A DNA stretch of 62,000 nucleotides from Cristatella mucedo (GCA_009760855.2 WPIO01000198.1:1-62000); one strand, 5' to 3'; shown: positions 26,901-39,302, counted from the stretch's first letter. Program-made: numbers and translations. The notes: generated by a model not told the origin, from the sequence alone.

Positions 26901-28442
26901 ACAGGTGGCAGGGCCATTTTCGCCTGAGAACCCCCATCTACCTCGTCACTCTTCTCTGCCAGGATACTGAGTTGGCTTCAGTTGGAACTTCCTTCGGCTT
27001 CTTCTGTTATGCTTTCTGTTCTTTCATGGCCGGAGATTAAATCCAGAATAATAATACTAGTCACGACGATTTTAATGCACTGTTTTATTTACGTGCTAAA
27101 TCTGGGATATTAGAAGCTGATGACTTAAAATTCGTAAACTATCAGCATCGACTTACGCCATGTCGTCCAGTGCAAGCGATCTGGTTGGCCTATGCTGCGA
27201 TTGTCAGATCGAATGACGTTGTGTGCGTTTGGCAACGATTTTTCTGACGCGTTCGCTGCTGGTCTATCATGCTGGTTCAGAGGCTGTGTATGGCTCTCGT
27301 CAGCCTGAAATGATGCTGGCTGGTTAACACTGTAGGTCTGCAATAAATGCACTCACAGCATATACTACCGCAATCATGCAGAGGAAATTACAAACGAGAA
27401 GGTACCGTATTGTTACATAAGCAGTGGCTGGTCTGAAGCTGAGCGGTTCATAATCTCACCGACGCCACCACTGACTCATAAGCCATTAGCTCTTGAGGAG
27501 CACTGAGAGTAGTTCACTGTAATTTCACGACATCCTTCCAGTCGTAGGATCTGGTCGGCTGTCCTCACTGCAGTCGCACGTTTCCCTGCGATCTCAGATT
27601 TCGCGAGTAGATCAAACTCAGCACCAACAAGGCTGGAAGCTTGCCAGCAACCTGCAATCATCCTTCCCACTCGTTCTTGATGGAAATTTGTGGCTGAAGC
27701 TGTCAAAAGTTAATCGACGTTCTAGCAAGCTAGGCTTGACAGATTGGGAAATCTCAAAGCTTTCAAAAGCTTGTGAAAGCAGTAGTGAGCTCTTTGAAGC
27801 TCAACTCTTGCCTTCGACATTGCAGCTCTGCGCAGTGTATGTTAGGCATATTCCCTCCGGAGTTACTCGCAGATCCTGCTGCTTTCATCAGCCAACCGTC
27901 TCGTCGATGGAGTGCATTCCGCTTTCTGCATCGCCGACTGACTCGAGTCGGGGCGCACTTTTCAGGGCAAGATGTTTGTAGCACCACCCCTCACTTTCCC
28001 TCGCTCGGGGCGGCTTGCAGCTTGTTGACGTACACTTAGTGCAGCGAATTGCATGGCTGTGCATTAGCCTACTGGTGGCTGGCAGCAGCACAGCCACAGT
28101 TGGGTCCACTAGCTGCAGTGCTTCATATAGAAGTAGGGCAGGGCCACTTTCTAGCCAGTGCATCCACAATCATTGACAGCTCGTGCACAGACTTAACTCT
28201 TTTGCGTTTCGAGCAAAAAGTTCTCCTGCCTTCTAGGACTCAGCCTTGTTCTTTGTGACTCGTCAGCTGCCAATCATTCATTGTTACCCATGTATCGCGT
28301 CGTCGTCTTATTTGGACCTTGAAATGCCAGTCTCTGAAAAACTCTGTCTGTTATCATTGTCAATCTAGTTTATAGCGTAAAATTTCTGACTCATGCTGCG
28401 CTGAATCCTTGTAAGTGTCGTTCATTGGACTTTGATTATGCC
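20986..28442. other. No gene recognised; GCTGC-word rich
   Basis: A long stretch with many unrelated short frames and none that stands out. Phrases with GCTGCTGC, TTGCTGCT and CAGCAGC are common (near 21130-21175, 25165-25265 and 26390-26410) without forming a true array. The longest frames (22830-23231 +, 24461-24931 -) have no motif I recognise and overlap equally long frames on the other strand. Confidence 0.45.
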
Positions 28443-28566
28443 GGCTTGGCTGGTCTAGAGGTTATGTGAGCCTGCCCGGACCAAGGTCTTGCTGAGGTCG
28501 TGGGCTCAAGCCCGATGAGGCATATGTAAAGCGCCCAAATAGAGATTGCTATCTTAGGGCTTCCAA
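28443..28566 (+). mobile_element. tRNA-derived SINE with LINE-type tail (copy 1)
   Basis: The head reads TTGGCTGGTCTAGAGGTTA (A-box region). A B-box-like GGGCTCAAGCCC follows at 28503-28514. The tail CATATGTAAAGCGCCCAAAT then AGAGATTGCTATCTTAGGGC corresponds to the LINE 3' tail at 47281-47325. It is close kin of the copies at 45821 and 61645. A short (TA)n run follows at about 28578-28592. Confidence 0.8.
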
Positions 28567-29589
28567 TACAGATGACATTATATATATATATATGTATGAC
28601 CGACTTTGACAAATTTATGGCATCCCATGCAGTTCATGCCTCATTATGGTCAGTGGCAACAGCTCATAAACTCATCGAGGTTGGGAACTAGCGTGCGCAT
28701 GGTGCGGCATTTCACCACTGCTTGGCTCTCAGGTGTTTGTTGCAAGGAGCAATTCTGCCATCGGCCCGTATCATTGTGACCTATAACCCAGAATTTGTCA
28801 ACTGGTTTAACGCAGATAGAGGTTAGGTATTGAGGATTGATTGAGGCCACTAAACAGGCCTTTCGCCTTTGTGCAGGGAAGGGCACCAAAGCGCGTCCTC
28901 GCCACTATGATTGAGGTGCATGCTGTGGTGACTGATTTCGGCCACTAGGCAGCTCCGAAAGCTTCGGTCGACGTTTAGGCCTCGAGGGCAGCTGCAGCAG
29001 CAACGGCTGGGCACTTCTGGCGAGCGGCAGCAGAGACTGCGAGACCGGAGCTGCATCAGTTGATAGCCGATGCGCGCAGATGCAGCAGAAATGAGATGGC
29101 TTATGAGTTTTCAGTAGCTAACCGTCAGCACACCGTTAGCTGTCGAAGCTCATTCTTATCATCACTGGAAGGCAGCGCAGTGAGCCGCCAAGGCTTAAGT
29201 GCTTTCAGCCCAGTGTGTATGTGGCTGGCAGTCACTTTAGGCAGCTGTTGGTTATCATTGCTTACAGCAAGCTAGTGCCTTTGGAGTCTCTGGGTAAATA
29301 AAAAGTTGAAATACTGAGCTGATGGCACTTTGATCCAGGCTACGAAGACGATTTGAGTAGAGCAAAAAGTTGCGTGCATATGACTCAGCACTTTTTGCAG
29401 AAGCACCACCTCTACTGGCACTAATTTATTCGAAGCAGCAGCAGCCTTACATAAAGCAAGAACTGTTGAAGCAGGTGATGTGTTGCCATAGAAACGGAAA
29501 AAAGTAAATACAAGCTGATTTAACAGCCTCTTCTTGAATAGCAAACAGACGCTGATGGCTATCACTATCGCGTGCAGCAGTGACAAAGG
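28567..29589. other. No gene recognised
   Basis: Apart from the (TA)n run at its left end, nothing supportable was seen. Confidence 0.5.
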
Positions 29590-29690
29590 ATGCCCAAAAG
29601 AATCGAACCCAAGACCTCGGGGCCGAGTCGGGAAAAGCGACCACCTTCCTAGCGAGCAATAAGGCTCCTCCACAGCAAGCTGCAGCCACA
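29590..29690 (-). mobile_element. tRNA-like SINE fragment
   Basis: The minus strand contains GGGTTCGATTC (B-box-like, at about 29599-29609). Upstream on that strand lie CCCCGAGGTCTT, CCCGACTCGG and a GCTAGGAAGGTGGTCGC D-arm-like stretch. The phrase order (CCCGAC, then GAGGTC, then GGGTTCGA) resembles the head of the SINE at 61645, but no LINE-type tail was found. Confidence 0.45.
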
Positions 29691-30639
29691 GGGCATCAGT
29701 ACCACCCAAACGACAGCGTAGCTGGATAGCCGGTAGAGGCCAGCCTCACGAGTACGCCTCTAGAACATGCATATTAGCTCAACAGAGGTTACCCTAGGGT
29801 AACTGCCAAAACACTAAAGGGCGTTTCGTCTGGTACAGTGCTGGTCCACAAGGAGTCCGACTATTTAGTGCAAGGGTGGTGGTGGTATTTGACCTTGCTC
29901 TGCTGGCCTATGTAGATCGGCATCTTTCTTTCTAGCCCAGCTGAGTGTCAAGCCCAGTTCCAGTTGGATCACCTGTGTCCTGCGAGTGTGCTAGCACTAA
30001 CGAAAAGATGGCAGGATCAACCGTGTGAACCTTGGCCTACTATTTTAGCAACGCATGTTTTGCCCGTTTGAGTTAGTGTGAGTTACGTATGTTTAAGGCT
30101 GTCCTACATGTACCTGACACAGTTACTTGGTCTGCCCTTAACACACATCGCATGCTGACATGTCGTGAGTAACCCCTAACCGTGGATTCTTATTGGGGTT
30201 TATTGAGATGCTACCACTGACATTTAAATCGTTGCTTCAGTTTTCAGCCATTGTAACGTGCCAAAAGACGACAACGAGTACTCCAATTGTGCTCTATACA
30301 AATGCGATTGTGTTTTATTGGATATTCTTTTATCAAGTTGCAAACGTTAGCTACGACGACGAAAAATATGCTGCCATCTTCTTGACAGACGTTAAGAATG
30401 GCACTTCTATTTCTTCTCATATAGCCTCTCATGGATATAAACAGCATACGTTTCCTCTGTCAGCTAGACGCCCGATCACCTCAGGGTGCATTTTTAATAT
30501 TATTAACCAGTGCCCTTAACTGAGATTACGATCGGCAGTTCAGTATTTCTTAAGGATTGGCTAAAGATGTTTTTAAACGGCAGACTTTCTACGTGGATCG
30601 TGCCAACGTTTTTCCAAGTTTGGACGTTTGCATGGCGGA
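29691..30639. other. No gene recognised
   Basis: A 108-codon frame at 30193-30519 has no motif and no neighbour that supports it; otherwise nothing was seen. Confidence 0.5.
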
Positions 30640-31450
30640 TGTGATGCCTGACTTAATATTGCACTATAGATCTTTGAAGACTTATTGAAATTGTGAGCTT
30701 CAAAGGAGAGTGCTGCAATTAAGTCGCTTGTAGTCGCTGGACTGGGTAGGATTAGATTATGCCCACTAAGATAGAATCATATCTCCTCCCGAATCTGAGG
30801 TGCTGGTCTAAAGTAAACTGAAAGTCCAGGTGATTTGCTTTTGTATTTATGGCTGGCCGTTAGCATCTCGACTGTTGTTTTGCTTTCGTGGACATTCGGC
30901 TTGTGCAAGTTAGCCCATTCCACAAGGCTGCAGGCTTCGTCTACGTTAGTAGCACTATTACAATCAATCGTGAAAGCACCTTACGCAGTATACTTGCTCT
31001 GTAGCTAGTGATAAGGCAACTTCTATTGACTGAACATGGTCATGAGGCACCTTTGGCAGCTGTACCTTTTAGAGTTACACAGACTGGTAACCATTTGATC
31101 GTGCTTCCTTAGCAGCAAATGTAAAGTGCCAAGAAAGAGTTGGAGTTTTCTGAGAGTGCTATATCAAAAGCATTATTATAATTAATATCTAATTTTGTAA
31201 TTAATGGTGTTCTAGGATAGTTGGCATGTATTTGGTTATCGTCACGTCCGTCATGACTGTCACAATGCAACGCTTCCGACGTGCGTGCAATGGCTCCTTA
31301 TCAAGCAACGTATTACTTCGAAGCACAACTAGGTGAGTTAGGTTATGAGTGAGACAAGTACCATGTCAAGCCTCATTGAGCAGAAACCCTGATATTTGGA
31401 TTGAATTCCTAGAATGGTGAGCCCTATAAAGTGACAAGACAAAACCTACA
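30640..31450 (+). repeat. Dispersed repeat R3, + copy
   Basis: The stretch matches the reverse complement of about 55480-56450 over some 800 bases. Landmarks are GTAGTCGCTGGACTGGGTAG near 30730, CCCACTAAGATAGA near 30759, GACATTCGGCTTGTGCAAG near 30891, TAGCCCATTCCAC near 30911, ATTGACTGAACATGG near 31024, CTGGTAACCATTTGA near 31084, TGGCTCCTTATCAAGCAAC near 31290, and GATATTTGGATTGAATTCCT near 31392. Both copies carry, at the same internal point, a degenerate copy of the LINE/SINE 3' tail (here about 31117-31190). I do not recognise the family and see no intact frame. Confidence 0.75.
31117..31190 (+). mobile_element. LINE/SINE-type 3' tail inside R3
   Basis: AAATGTAAAGTGCCAAGAAA, then AGTTTTCTGAGAGTGCTATA and an A/T-rich ATTATTATAATTA end, follow the order of the LINE tail at 47281-47362. 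No SINE or LINE body is recognised upstream; the flanks are R3 sequence. Confidence 0.6.
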
Positions 31451-31773
31451 ATCAATCCGATGCAGCCTTGGAACCTGATGAAAATTGGCTAAAAGTAATA
31501 CCATTGGCCAATTGCTAGTCTCACGACGGTTGCCTTGGCTATCGAGTTTGCGTTTTAACTACAATTGTAATAGTATGCTCACCTGTGAGAGCAGAGCCAT
31601 CGATGTCCGAATTGGTGTTATTGGTGAATGCGTATTACAGTTGAGTTGTGTAGCATAATAAAATTAATTATATTGCACGTTCTCTGTAGTTCCACCAGGC
31701 CACTTTGAATAACTAGTTTGCGATTTCCGGTGCGATGCAGAATGCCGATTTGTGTAAGACTTCATTTAGTGTC

Positions 31774-31793
31774 TCAAACACGTACGTGTTTGA
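31774..31793. other. Perfect 20-bp palindrome
   Basis: TCAAACACGTACGTGTTTGA is its own reverse complement. No function is implied. Confidence 0.9.
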
Positions 31794-33079
31794 ACGTTCG
31801 TCTGTCCCTCTACACATCTGCACCTACTACGACTTGGTTCGCTACTGAGCTGTAGTAGTGCATACTTTCAAAGGCATGAGCACTTTTGATGTGCAATCAT
31901 TAGCTTCTTGCATGCAAAATCCCGAGCCAGGATCACTAGTGCCCAATATTTTTTGCAGTCGAGTCACTCCAAGTAGGCTACGAAGAGTATCTGAAATTTT
32001 TTAGAAATTTATAGCAAGACCATCTGGTCTTACATGCCTTAAACAAAGAAAAAAATGAACCTAAAAGAAGTCCAGGAAGTGCTCCAACATCTGGGTATTG
32101 GACGTCACCAACGCCCAGCTGCCTGAACCAGCTGTGAATGTGGTTAATCTGCCACAGTAGCTGATCGTTCGTCCCATCGTCTTTTTTTTCTGCCCCACGA
32201 TCACGACCCGATGCTCAACGATGCCGCCGAGTCGGAGAATGCCCACCACCTGACGGACCTGTCAGTTGCGAGTCGCTTGGCTATGTGTACTGTTGTTGAA
32301 TTGTTGCACTTAGCTAGGGTGCATGCACCAATATTAAGGTCCACTACTTGTGCTGCTCAAACCCAGCAAGGCCGCTATGGATGAGCGGCAGTGGCAGTTC
32401 ATTACTCGCCACGTAATACTCTAAAGCTATGTGCCAGCTAAGAGTCTAGTTGAATAATAGCACTTTACCAACGAGTGCTGGTCCGAGCTGCTTAGACGTG
32501 AGAGGGGCAAGACCCACTCAACCTGTGGCTGAGCTGCTGCACGGTCGTTTACACGACTGGAGTCGATCGCTGGTGCAGACCGTTTGACTTTGACGTTTGC
32601 AGTAATCAGCCATCGATAGCTGCTGTGGCATCCACAGCTTTGGATTATGCATTTCGCTTCTTTTCAATATAACTTTTAAATATAACGGCAAGGTTTCGGC
32701 AGCAGATGATTTTTCCTTCGATTGAATCGCATGCTGTGAATTTAAGCTCGACGAAGGATTTGCATTTTGAAAGAAACGCTCGCCGCCCAGCACTGCATCG
32801 TTCCCGTCTTTGGCTTGGCGGCCTGTGATTTGCTCTACCTACATTCCAGAAAGAACCAGTCAGTACGACCGCCTTACGCATCATGTAGTCCTAGGCTCAA
32901 ACGGCTTGCAAATAGTTACATTCAAACTCCGAAGGGGGCTATAAGGCTTCAACGAATAACCACGTTACACTGCAATCAATTCTAAATAGAATGACTTCGA
33001 CCAGATATTTGAGTAGCTGACGTCAGACTTTGGTCTAATATTTTAGTAAACGTTCGATTCTATCCGTCCACCAAATTTC
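31794..33079. other. No gene recognised
   Basis: Nothing supportable was seen. Confidence 0.5.
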
Positions 33080-34240
33080 ATGTCACCGTCTGCAAGAGCA
33101 CTAATACTAATGAGCTTTCTGCCCGATGTTTGTGCACCAATCCAGAGCAATCCACTATTATCCATTCTACTTCATTTAATCAATGACAAATCAGCTGCAC
33201 ACAGCTCCAAAAAGTTTGGAGTGTACGCTACATGCAACAAGCCGTGGCAAATGGACAACAATTTTTCTGCCAGACGTGCCAGTTATCATCGCATTTCACA
33301 TTTCCCTAGGTAAAAGTGAAATCGTAGAATTTCAGGCTATTTTATACGTTAACTGTCACCAATGCCCTTTAATCAAAAGCAATGGCTGGGCCCAATACTG
33401 CCATCCGTGGCAAATCGACAACAAAGCGGCTGCACCAAGTCACATATTGCACTACGTTAGCATCTTACTAAGTTGGCACATACTTTCAACTTGTTCTGAC
33501 CATTAAATCACAGGGAATGCCCGGCATTCGATGGCAATGCCACAGGCAAATACGGCAGTTCATTACGATCCATTGCGACCAACCAGAAAATGATCCGGAC
33601 AAGATCAATTTTTTTTACTTGTCCCCAGGCTGTGTGCTTAGAGTCCAATTACATTTTTGCAACACACAGCTCACGTACAATCGTGAACTGTATATGGCGA
33701 TTGAGAGGAATGGCTTTGGCTACCACTCCGATTTGCGACACATTGCCCAGAATTCGACGTAGGCATGCCACGGTTGTCATTAGCAATAACAGTCCGCTGT
33801 GTCCAAAGCCAAACCGTGCTATTTTCGAAATGTTTCGCTCGTTAACGGTCAGCAATGCACGGCAATCCTCAGTCATCATCGGGGCCGATCGCTTCATTCG
33901 TAGAAAATGGACACGATTGACTGCAATCACCTGCGATTCCCATTCCACGTAACATGTACCTGTGCGAGTGTAAAATTTTAATAATTTGTGCTCGTTCAAT
34001 CGACAGCTACGCACGGCGATCGAAGGCAACAGCCCTGGGAAAGACTCTAATTCACTCCGGTCCGTCACGAATGGACGGAAAGTCAGTCAGAAAAGCTCAT
34101 ACTTTACTTGCTTATTGAACCGCACAGCATTCCAGGTGCCACCACATCTTTTTAAGCAATCTATAATGCAAAGTCGAGTGAAATGCACGGCAATCGACGT
34201 CTTACGCCCGGCACCAAAAACAATTTGCATCAAACTTGCA
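33080..34240 (+). repeat. Degenerate tandem array, about 164-bp period
   Basis: CCGTGGCAAATGGACAACAA at 33242 recurs with one change at 33405 (163 bp on) and as weaker forms near 33569 and 33727. CGTTAAC..GTCA.CAATGC occurs at 33345 and 33841 (496 bp, three periods). TGCACGGCAATC occurs at 33856 and 34184 (328 bp, two periods), with a weaker form at 34010. GTACAATCG...GGCGATTGA at 33675 recurs as GTTCAATCG...GGCGATCGA at 33994. The units are strongly diverged and about seven are present. It looks like an old satellite; frames inside it are not called as genes. Confidence 0.6.
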
Positions 34241-34967
34241 TGATATCAGAAAGTCCTGTTGTAAAGTAAGAAATCACGAGACGACATCTAGGGTTCTAAA
34301 ATTTTGAAACGTTTGTGTTAACACTCACCGTTATCTTAACTGCTTGTTCGCTGCCATTTAGCAAATAAAAGTTTGCGAAGATCATAAGTGTTTAGATTTT
34401 TATTATTTCTGTTCGTGCGTTAGTCAAAACAAAGGACAATGTGTGGCTTTCAGTCCTGTAGTTAGCTTTTATTCATGATAATTTTTTAAGTTTTGATCTT
34501 CATAGATAGGCTGCTGCTTAGTCGTGGGACGTAAGCTGCTGCTGCTGAGCCGCCCCTTGCACTATCGTCCGGAGCTGTCAAAGCGAATCCCAGCCATGTT
34601 TTTCTCAAGGTAGTAGTTTATCTAACGCTAGCTTCAGGTCTGGGTTGACAAGAATTTCTCACAGGCAAAACTGAAAGCGAGATTGTGCTCATGCGAGTTT
34701 TTATCAAGCAGTACACGAAACAACGAGTAGTAGATATAAAATGAATGGCATGTAGCCTAGGGCTAGATCGAATGACGTCATCAATGAAACAAATCGTCCT
34801 CCGATACACAATTTCGCTTCCGTTCGATCGTTTCTTGTCGTCCGATTTATTTAATGGCTGCCGTCATTCTCGAGACCCTATTCTCCATACCCTTCATTTT
34901 ATATCTTCTTAGAGTTGTTTAGGTGGACGTGACTATATAAGAGTAAGAAAAAGTTGCAAATGATTAA
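34241..34967. other. No gene recognised; left flank of the A+T-rich island
   Basis: Mixed-composition DNA with a short GCTGCTGCTG patch near 34531. Base composition shifts to A+T-rich at about 34920-34970. No terminal inverted repeat or target duplication was found. Confidence 0.5.
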
Positions 34968-35000
34968 ATATTTAATTAAAAAATGTTTCTCTCTTTATAT
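34968..35000 (+). promoter_or_regulatory. A+T-rich leader before PolB
   Basis: TATTTAATTAAAAAATG, then a T/C run and TTTATAT, lies immediately before the ATG at 35001. It resembles the leaders at 39307 and 40160. An in-frame ATG also occurs at 34983. I prefer 35001 because the TATAT-ATG arrangement matches the other genes. Role inferred from position only. Confidence 0.4.
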
Positions 35001-38000
35001 ATGTCTCAAAACATTGATTACTTTATTCGATGGGAGGGTGAACAACTTAGCGATAATGCAAAACCTATTAGAGAAGAGGTAAAAAATCGTACTGGTCTTT
35101 TTCCAAACTATCCTTTCTCATAAGACAGTGTAGATCCAATGATTGCAATTCTACGAACACCAGCAGCTATACAACTAGATAATCCTATTGCTAAGAAAAC
35201 CGCTAACCCTAACAGTGGATGGTCTTTCGATAGAGAATCCAGGAGGTTAATGAAAATACAAGAAACAGGTTGGTTTGTAGGAAAATCTTCTGACGGCAAA
35301 TTCTTAGATTACAAATATATGGGACTAGAAAAGAATGTAATTGATTTTGATTTAATATATGATAAGATTGGAGCAGAACTGAAATTAGTTATTAAAGAAT
35401 TACTTAAAAACAAGAGTGACTTAAAAATGACACTTGTTATCTCGCCTATTTTAGCTTTAGAAAGTGGTGCGATTAATTATCAACCATTTACAGGTGTAAG
35501 TAATTCAAAAATAAATAGAGTTTCAGATATTTATAGAATTATTACAATACAATTTGCATCTTTTAAAAATAAAGAGGAATGGTACGAAAGAGGTTCGAAT
35601 TGGATTATAGTTGGCATTAATGCTATTCATGCAAAGATTTCTTATTTTCGACATAAATTCGGTGCTAGTTATTTACCAATGCCAGAAGGATTAGAAGATA
35701 AGAGATCAACAAATAATATAAAGAATGAATCAGATAATCTTTGTGCTTTATGGTGTGTGTTAAGGTTTCTTCATTAGAAAGATAATCATCCAGAATCTAC
35801 TGCTGATTTAAAAGAAATATTACATGAGAAATATTCACAGCATCTAAAGAGAATAGAAGAGTTATTCAACGTTAAGGAAAATTATACTTCAAACGTTATA
35901 AATGTTGTTGACATTTCTAATTTAGCAGAATTATTTAACATAATTAATAATGTTTACGAATATGATAATAAAATTCTGACTCCACTTATAGTATTTGATG
36001 AGGAGAAAGATTAGCATCTGGATCTTCTTTTGTATAGCACACCAAATAAAAACAACTATCATTACTATTCAAACTAGAATCGCATGTTGATGTTGGCAAA
36101 CGTCAAAATGATGGTAAGTCTAGGATAAGAATGCCAAGCACAGAAAATAAAAATGAAGATTAATGTTATTTTAGAGATTATGCTAAAACGTTATGGTGTC
36201 CTTATGTTGCTTATGCCGACTTTGAATGTTTACTTACAAGTGTTAGAAAAACTGATGAAGAAGATCCTACTAAACCAAACACAAGGTACTTTTCAAAAGC
36301 ATATTCCTTATTTATTTGGTTATACTATTATTGACTGTGAAGGAAAACAAAGAACATTTAAATTATTCAATAGTTCAAATATTGTTAGGGATCCATACAA
36401 AAGTTTGTAAGAAATTGAAAAAATAAAAAATGAAATGAAACCTAATATGAATAAATACAATAAATTGGATTATAGTAATTTCAAAAAATAAGATAAGCAA
36501 GATTATGATAATGCAACTGTTTGTCACATTTGCGATTTAGATTTAAATGGAGAGAAAGTTTTAGATCTTTGTCATTTAACAGGAAAGTATAGAGGACCTG
36601 GTCATTTAACAGGAAAGTATAGAGGACCTGCTCATAATTCTTTCAAATTAAATCTCAGCATGAATCCTAAGAAGGTTAAACTTTCAGTATTTACTCACAG
36701 CTTAGAAGGTTGCGATTCACATTTATTAGTACAAGAGTTTCAAGATTTAAAACTAGATAAAAAGGTATTGCCAATAACATGGAGAAATATGTTAACATTG
36801 AAATTGGTTCACTTACTTTTTAAAGACTCTTTACAAATGTTTCAAAAAGGTTTAGCAGATCTTGTAAATAATGTTGTTGAATCAAAAAAACCATTTGAAC
36901 AAACAAGAAAATATTTGTCTATGTTGGATGATAATGAATTCGGTATATTAAAAGAAAAAGGTATATTGCCTTATAAGTATATAGATTCATTTTCAAGACT
37001 AGATGAAAAATCACAACCTCCAATTAAAAGTTGCTATAGCACATTAAATGATACAAACATAGAGGAAAAAGATAATGATCGTGTCAGGAAAATTTGGGTA
37101 TTGATGAAAAATAGATCCCAATACTGAAGATACATTGGGAAAATATAGCGATATTTATCTAACTATGGATGTTCTTCTACTAGCGGATGTTATTTCAACA
37201 TTTTAGACATTTATCAAAGAAAATTGACGGTTTAGATCCTGCCAATTTTCTTACAGCTCCATATTTAACTTGGTCTGCAGGTTTGAGATTTTCAAAGGTT
37301 AAACTAGATTTACTAACAAACTTTAAACATTTTGACATCTTTGAAAGTGCAATAAGAGGAGGACTAAAACAAACATCATGTAGATATATTTATAGCAAAC
37401 AATCAGATGGCTTCTAATTATGAGAGTACTAAAAAAAGAGTTGGTTACTTTATGTTGATGCAAATTCAATATATTCTACAGTAATGACACAACCACTTCC
37501 AATTTCTAATTTTAAGTTTTTAAATATTAAAAAAATAAAAAAGCTTACAACTAATAAGATATTATCATTAAAAGAAGATGCTGAAACTGGTTTTTATTTT
37601 GAAGTGCATATGCACTGTCCTGACGAATTACATGATATCTATTTGACTTATCCTATTCTACCAATCAGAAGAAAAGTAGATACAAGGAAGAATACTCTGA
37701 TTATCAAAAGAAAACATTACTAGAGACGATAAGACGATAAGAAAAAATATATGATTGCAAAAGTAAAGTGGAAAAACTTATTGTTGATCTAGAACCAAAA
37801 GTTAAATATGTTATCAATTACAGAAATCTACAACTTGCAATTGAAAGGGGATATGTATTAACGAAAATAAATAGAGTAATGAGTTTTACATAAAGTAGAT
37901 GGTTAAGTGGATATATTGTTAATTACATTGAAAAAAGGAATATAGCAAAGGATGAGTTTGAAAAAGAATGTTGTAAACTTAAAAACATTGCATTCTTTGG

Positions 38001-38831
38001 AAAGACGATGGAAAATGGTAGAGAACAAGTAAACATTGAATTGTTTGATCTAAAATATGATAAGGATGTTCTAGTTTCAGATAAAAGAGTAATGAGTTCG
38101 AGGTTTAAAGACAGAAGATTGTTTAATCGAAATTTAGTTGGAATTGAAATAACGAAAGCAGAGATCTATCTTGATAAACATATTTATTTAGATTTTACAA
38201 TTTTTGATATTTAAAAATTAATATTGCAAGATTTCTATTATAACACAAAAGATTATTTCAATGATAAAGTAACACTTGCTTCTACTGATACTGATTCTGT
38301 GGTAATACAAATAAATACTGATCGAAAAGATTATACCCGCTAATAAGGGAAGTATAGGAAAATTCAAAGATGAAATATGCGAAAAATATTAAGTAGATCA
38401 AAAAACCAAAGATTTCATTAAAGATGAGAAACGTATTATGACAGAAAAATCAAAAGTACTTGATGAGGGTGTTTTCTTAAGGACAAAACTCTATTCCATG
38501 CAGATAGCTATCAAGAAAGATAAAGGAATAGAATTTAAATCTGCAGTTAAAAAAGCAAAAGGAAAAAAGAAAGATGTAGTAAAAAAATGTTTGACACATT
38601 CTGATTATGTTGGTTGTCTTAAAACTGGACATGATGTTAATTGCAATCAATCAAGATTTCAATCTTGAAATCATCACACAATTTAAAAAAGCACTATCAG
38701 CATTTGACTCAAAAAGATATTGTTTGGACTGTGGAATTCATAGTTACTCTTACGGACACTATAGAATAAAACAGAGTGGCGGTCGTTGTGAAAAATTAGA
38801 TATTGATATAGATGCCAAAAAGCAAAACTGA
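34983..38831 (+). pseudogene. polB: Protein-primed family B DNA polymerase, broken
   Basis: The motif order identifies a viral/Polinton-type PolB. An N-terminal extension (35001-35700) is followed by an INxKN..C-like segment near 35718. Exonuclease motif YADFEC is at 36212-36229. CHIC plus CHLTGKYRG (36522-36600) is the Cys/His segment typical of these enzymes. LLLADV is near 37173, polymerase motif A with DANSIY at 37457-37474, FFGKTMEN near 37994, and motif C TDTDS at 38284-38298. YGHYRIK is near 38750, and a TGA stop lies at 38829. Catalytic Asp residues of motifs A and C are present. The frame changes about ten times (near 36070, 36290, 36780, 36820, 37125, 37225, 37390, 37440, 37715, 38340, 38640). 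Eleven internal TAA/TAG codons occur in the homologous frames, and two TGA lie at frameshift points (37125, 37225). The first 360 codons are one frame broken only by TAA 35121, TAG 35775 and TAG 36012. Its expected role is replication of a linear genome from a terminal protein. Confidence 0.9.
36571..36630 (+). repeat. 30-bp perfect tandem duplication inside PolB
   Basis: Bases 36571-36600 are repeated exactly at 36601-36630. The repeat adds ten codons in frame within the conserved HLTGKYRG segment. Family members have this segment once. Confidence 0.97.
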
Positions 38832-39302
38832 AAATGCTAAACCAATGCCTGTAAAGAAAGTTAGATTTGCAGATAAAGAGAAAATCGAAATAGATGGAAA
38901 ACGTGTCGATTTACAAGGGGAAATAGAACCGTGCGAGTCATTGGAGAAATTTAATATATATTACCAAAATAATTTTTACAATTATAGGATGGATCCCAAA
39001 GAAGATTTTCAAGTTTCAGAAGATGAATCAATTGAAATAATAGTTGTGATAATGAATCTGGATATTTAGAAGACTCAATCGACGATCCTGATTACGATCT
39101 AAACTAGAATACGAACTGAATTAGAATCTGAATCTTACCACTCTGAAGAGTCTTCATAATTAATAGTGAATCTGAATCAGCAGATGAAGAGGATATAAGT
39201 CTTGAAGAACTTCTATTTGGTCATAGTGTAACTGAAGATCACACGAGTCTTGGAGAGCTGGAGCAATATAATGAATATGTCAGATCATTGATAAGTAAAT
39301 AA
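38812..39302 (+). pseudogene. Small acidic protein, frameshifted
   Basis: The frame starts with MPKSKTENAKPMPVKKVRF and overlaps the end of PolB by 20 bases. A basic N-terminus is followed by an increasingly acidic stretch (EDFQVSEDESIE, then after a shift ESGYLEDSIDDPDYD, SESESADEEDISLEE). The last part ends with SLISK and TAA at 39300-39302, just before the next leader. At least two frame changes occur after about 39045. No domain is recognised. The charge pattern suggests an unstructured acidic tail; function unknown. Confidence 0.55.

Noticed and set aside
29272-29709. 145-codon minus-strand frame
   Set aside because: It runs through the tRNA-like element at 29590-29690 and has no motif.
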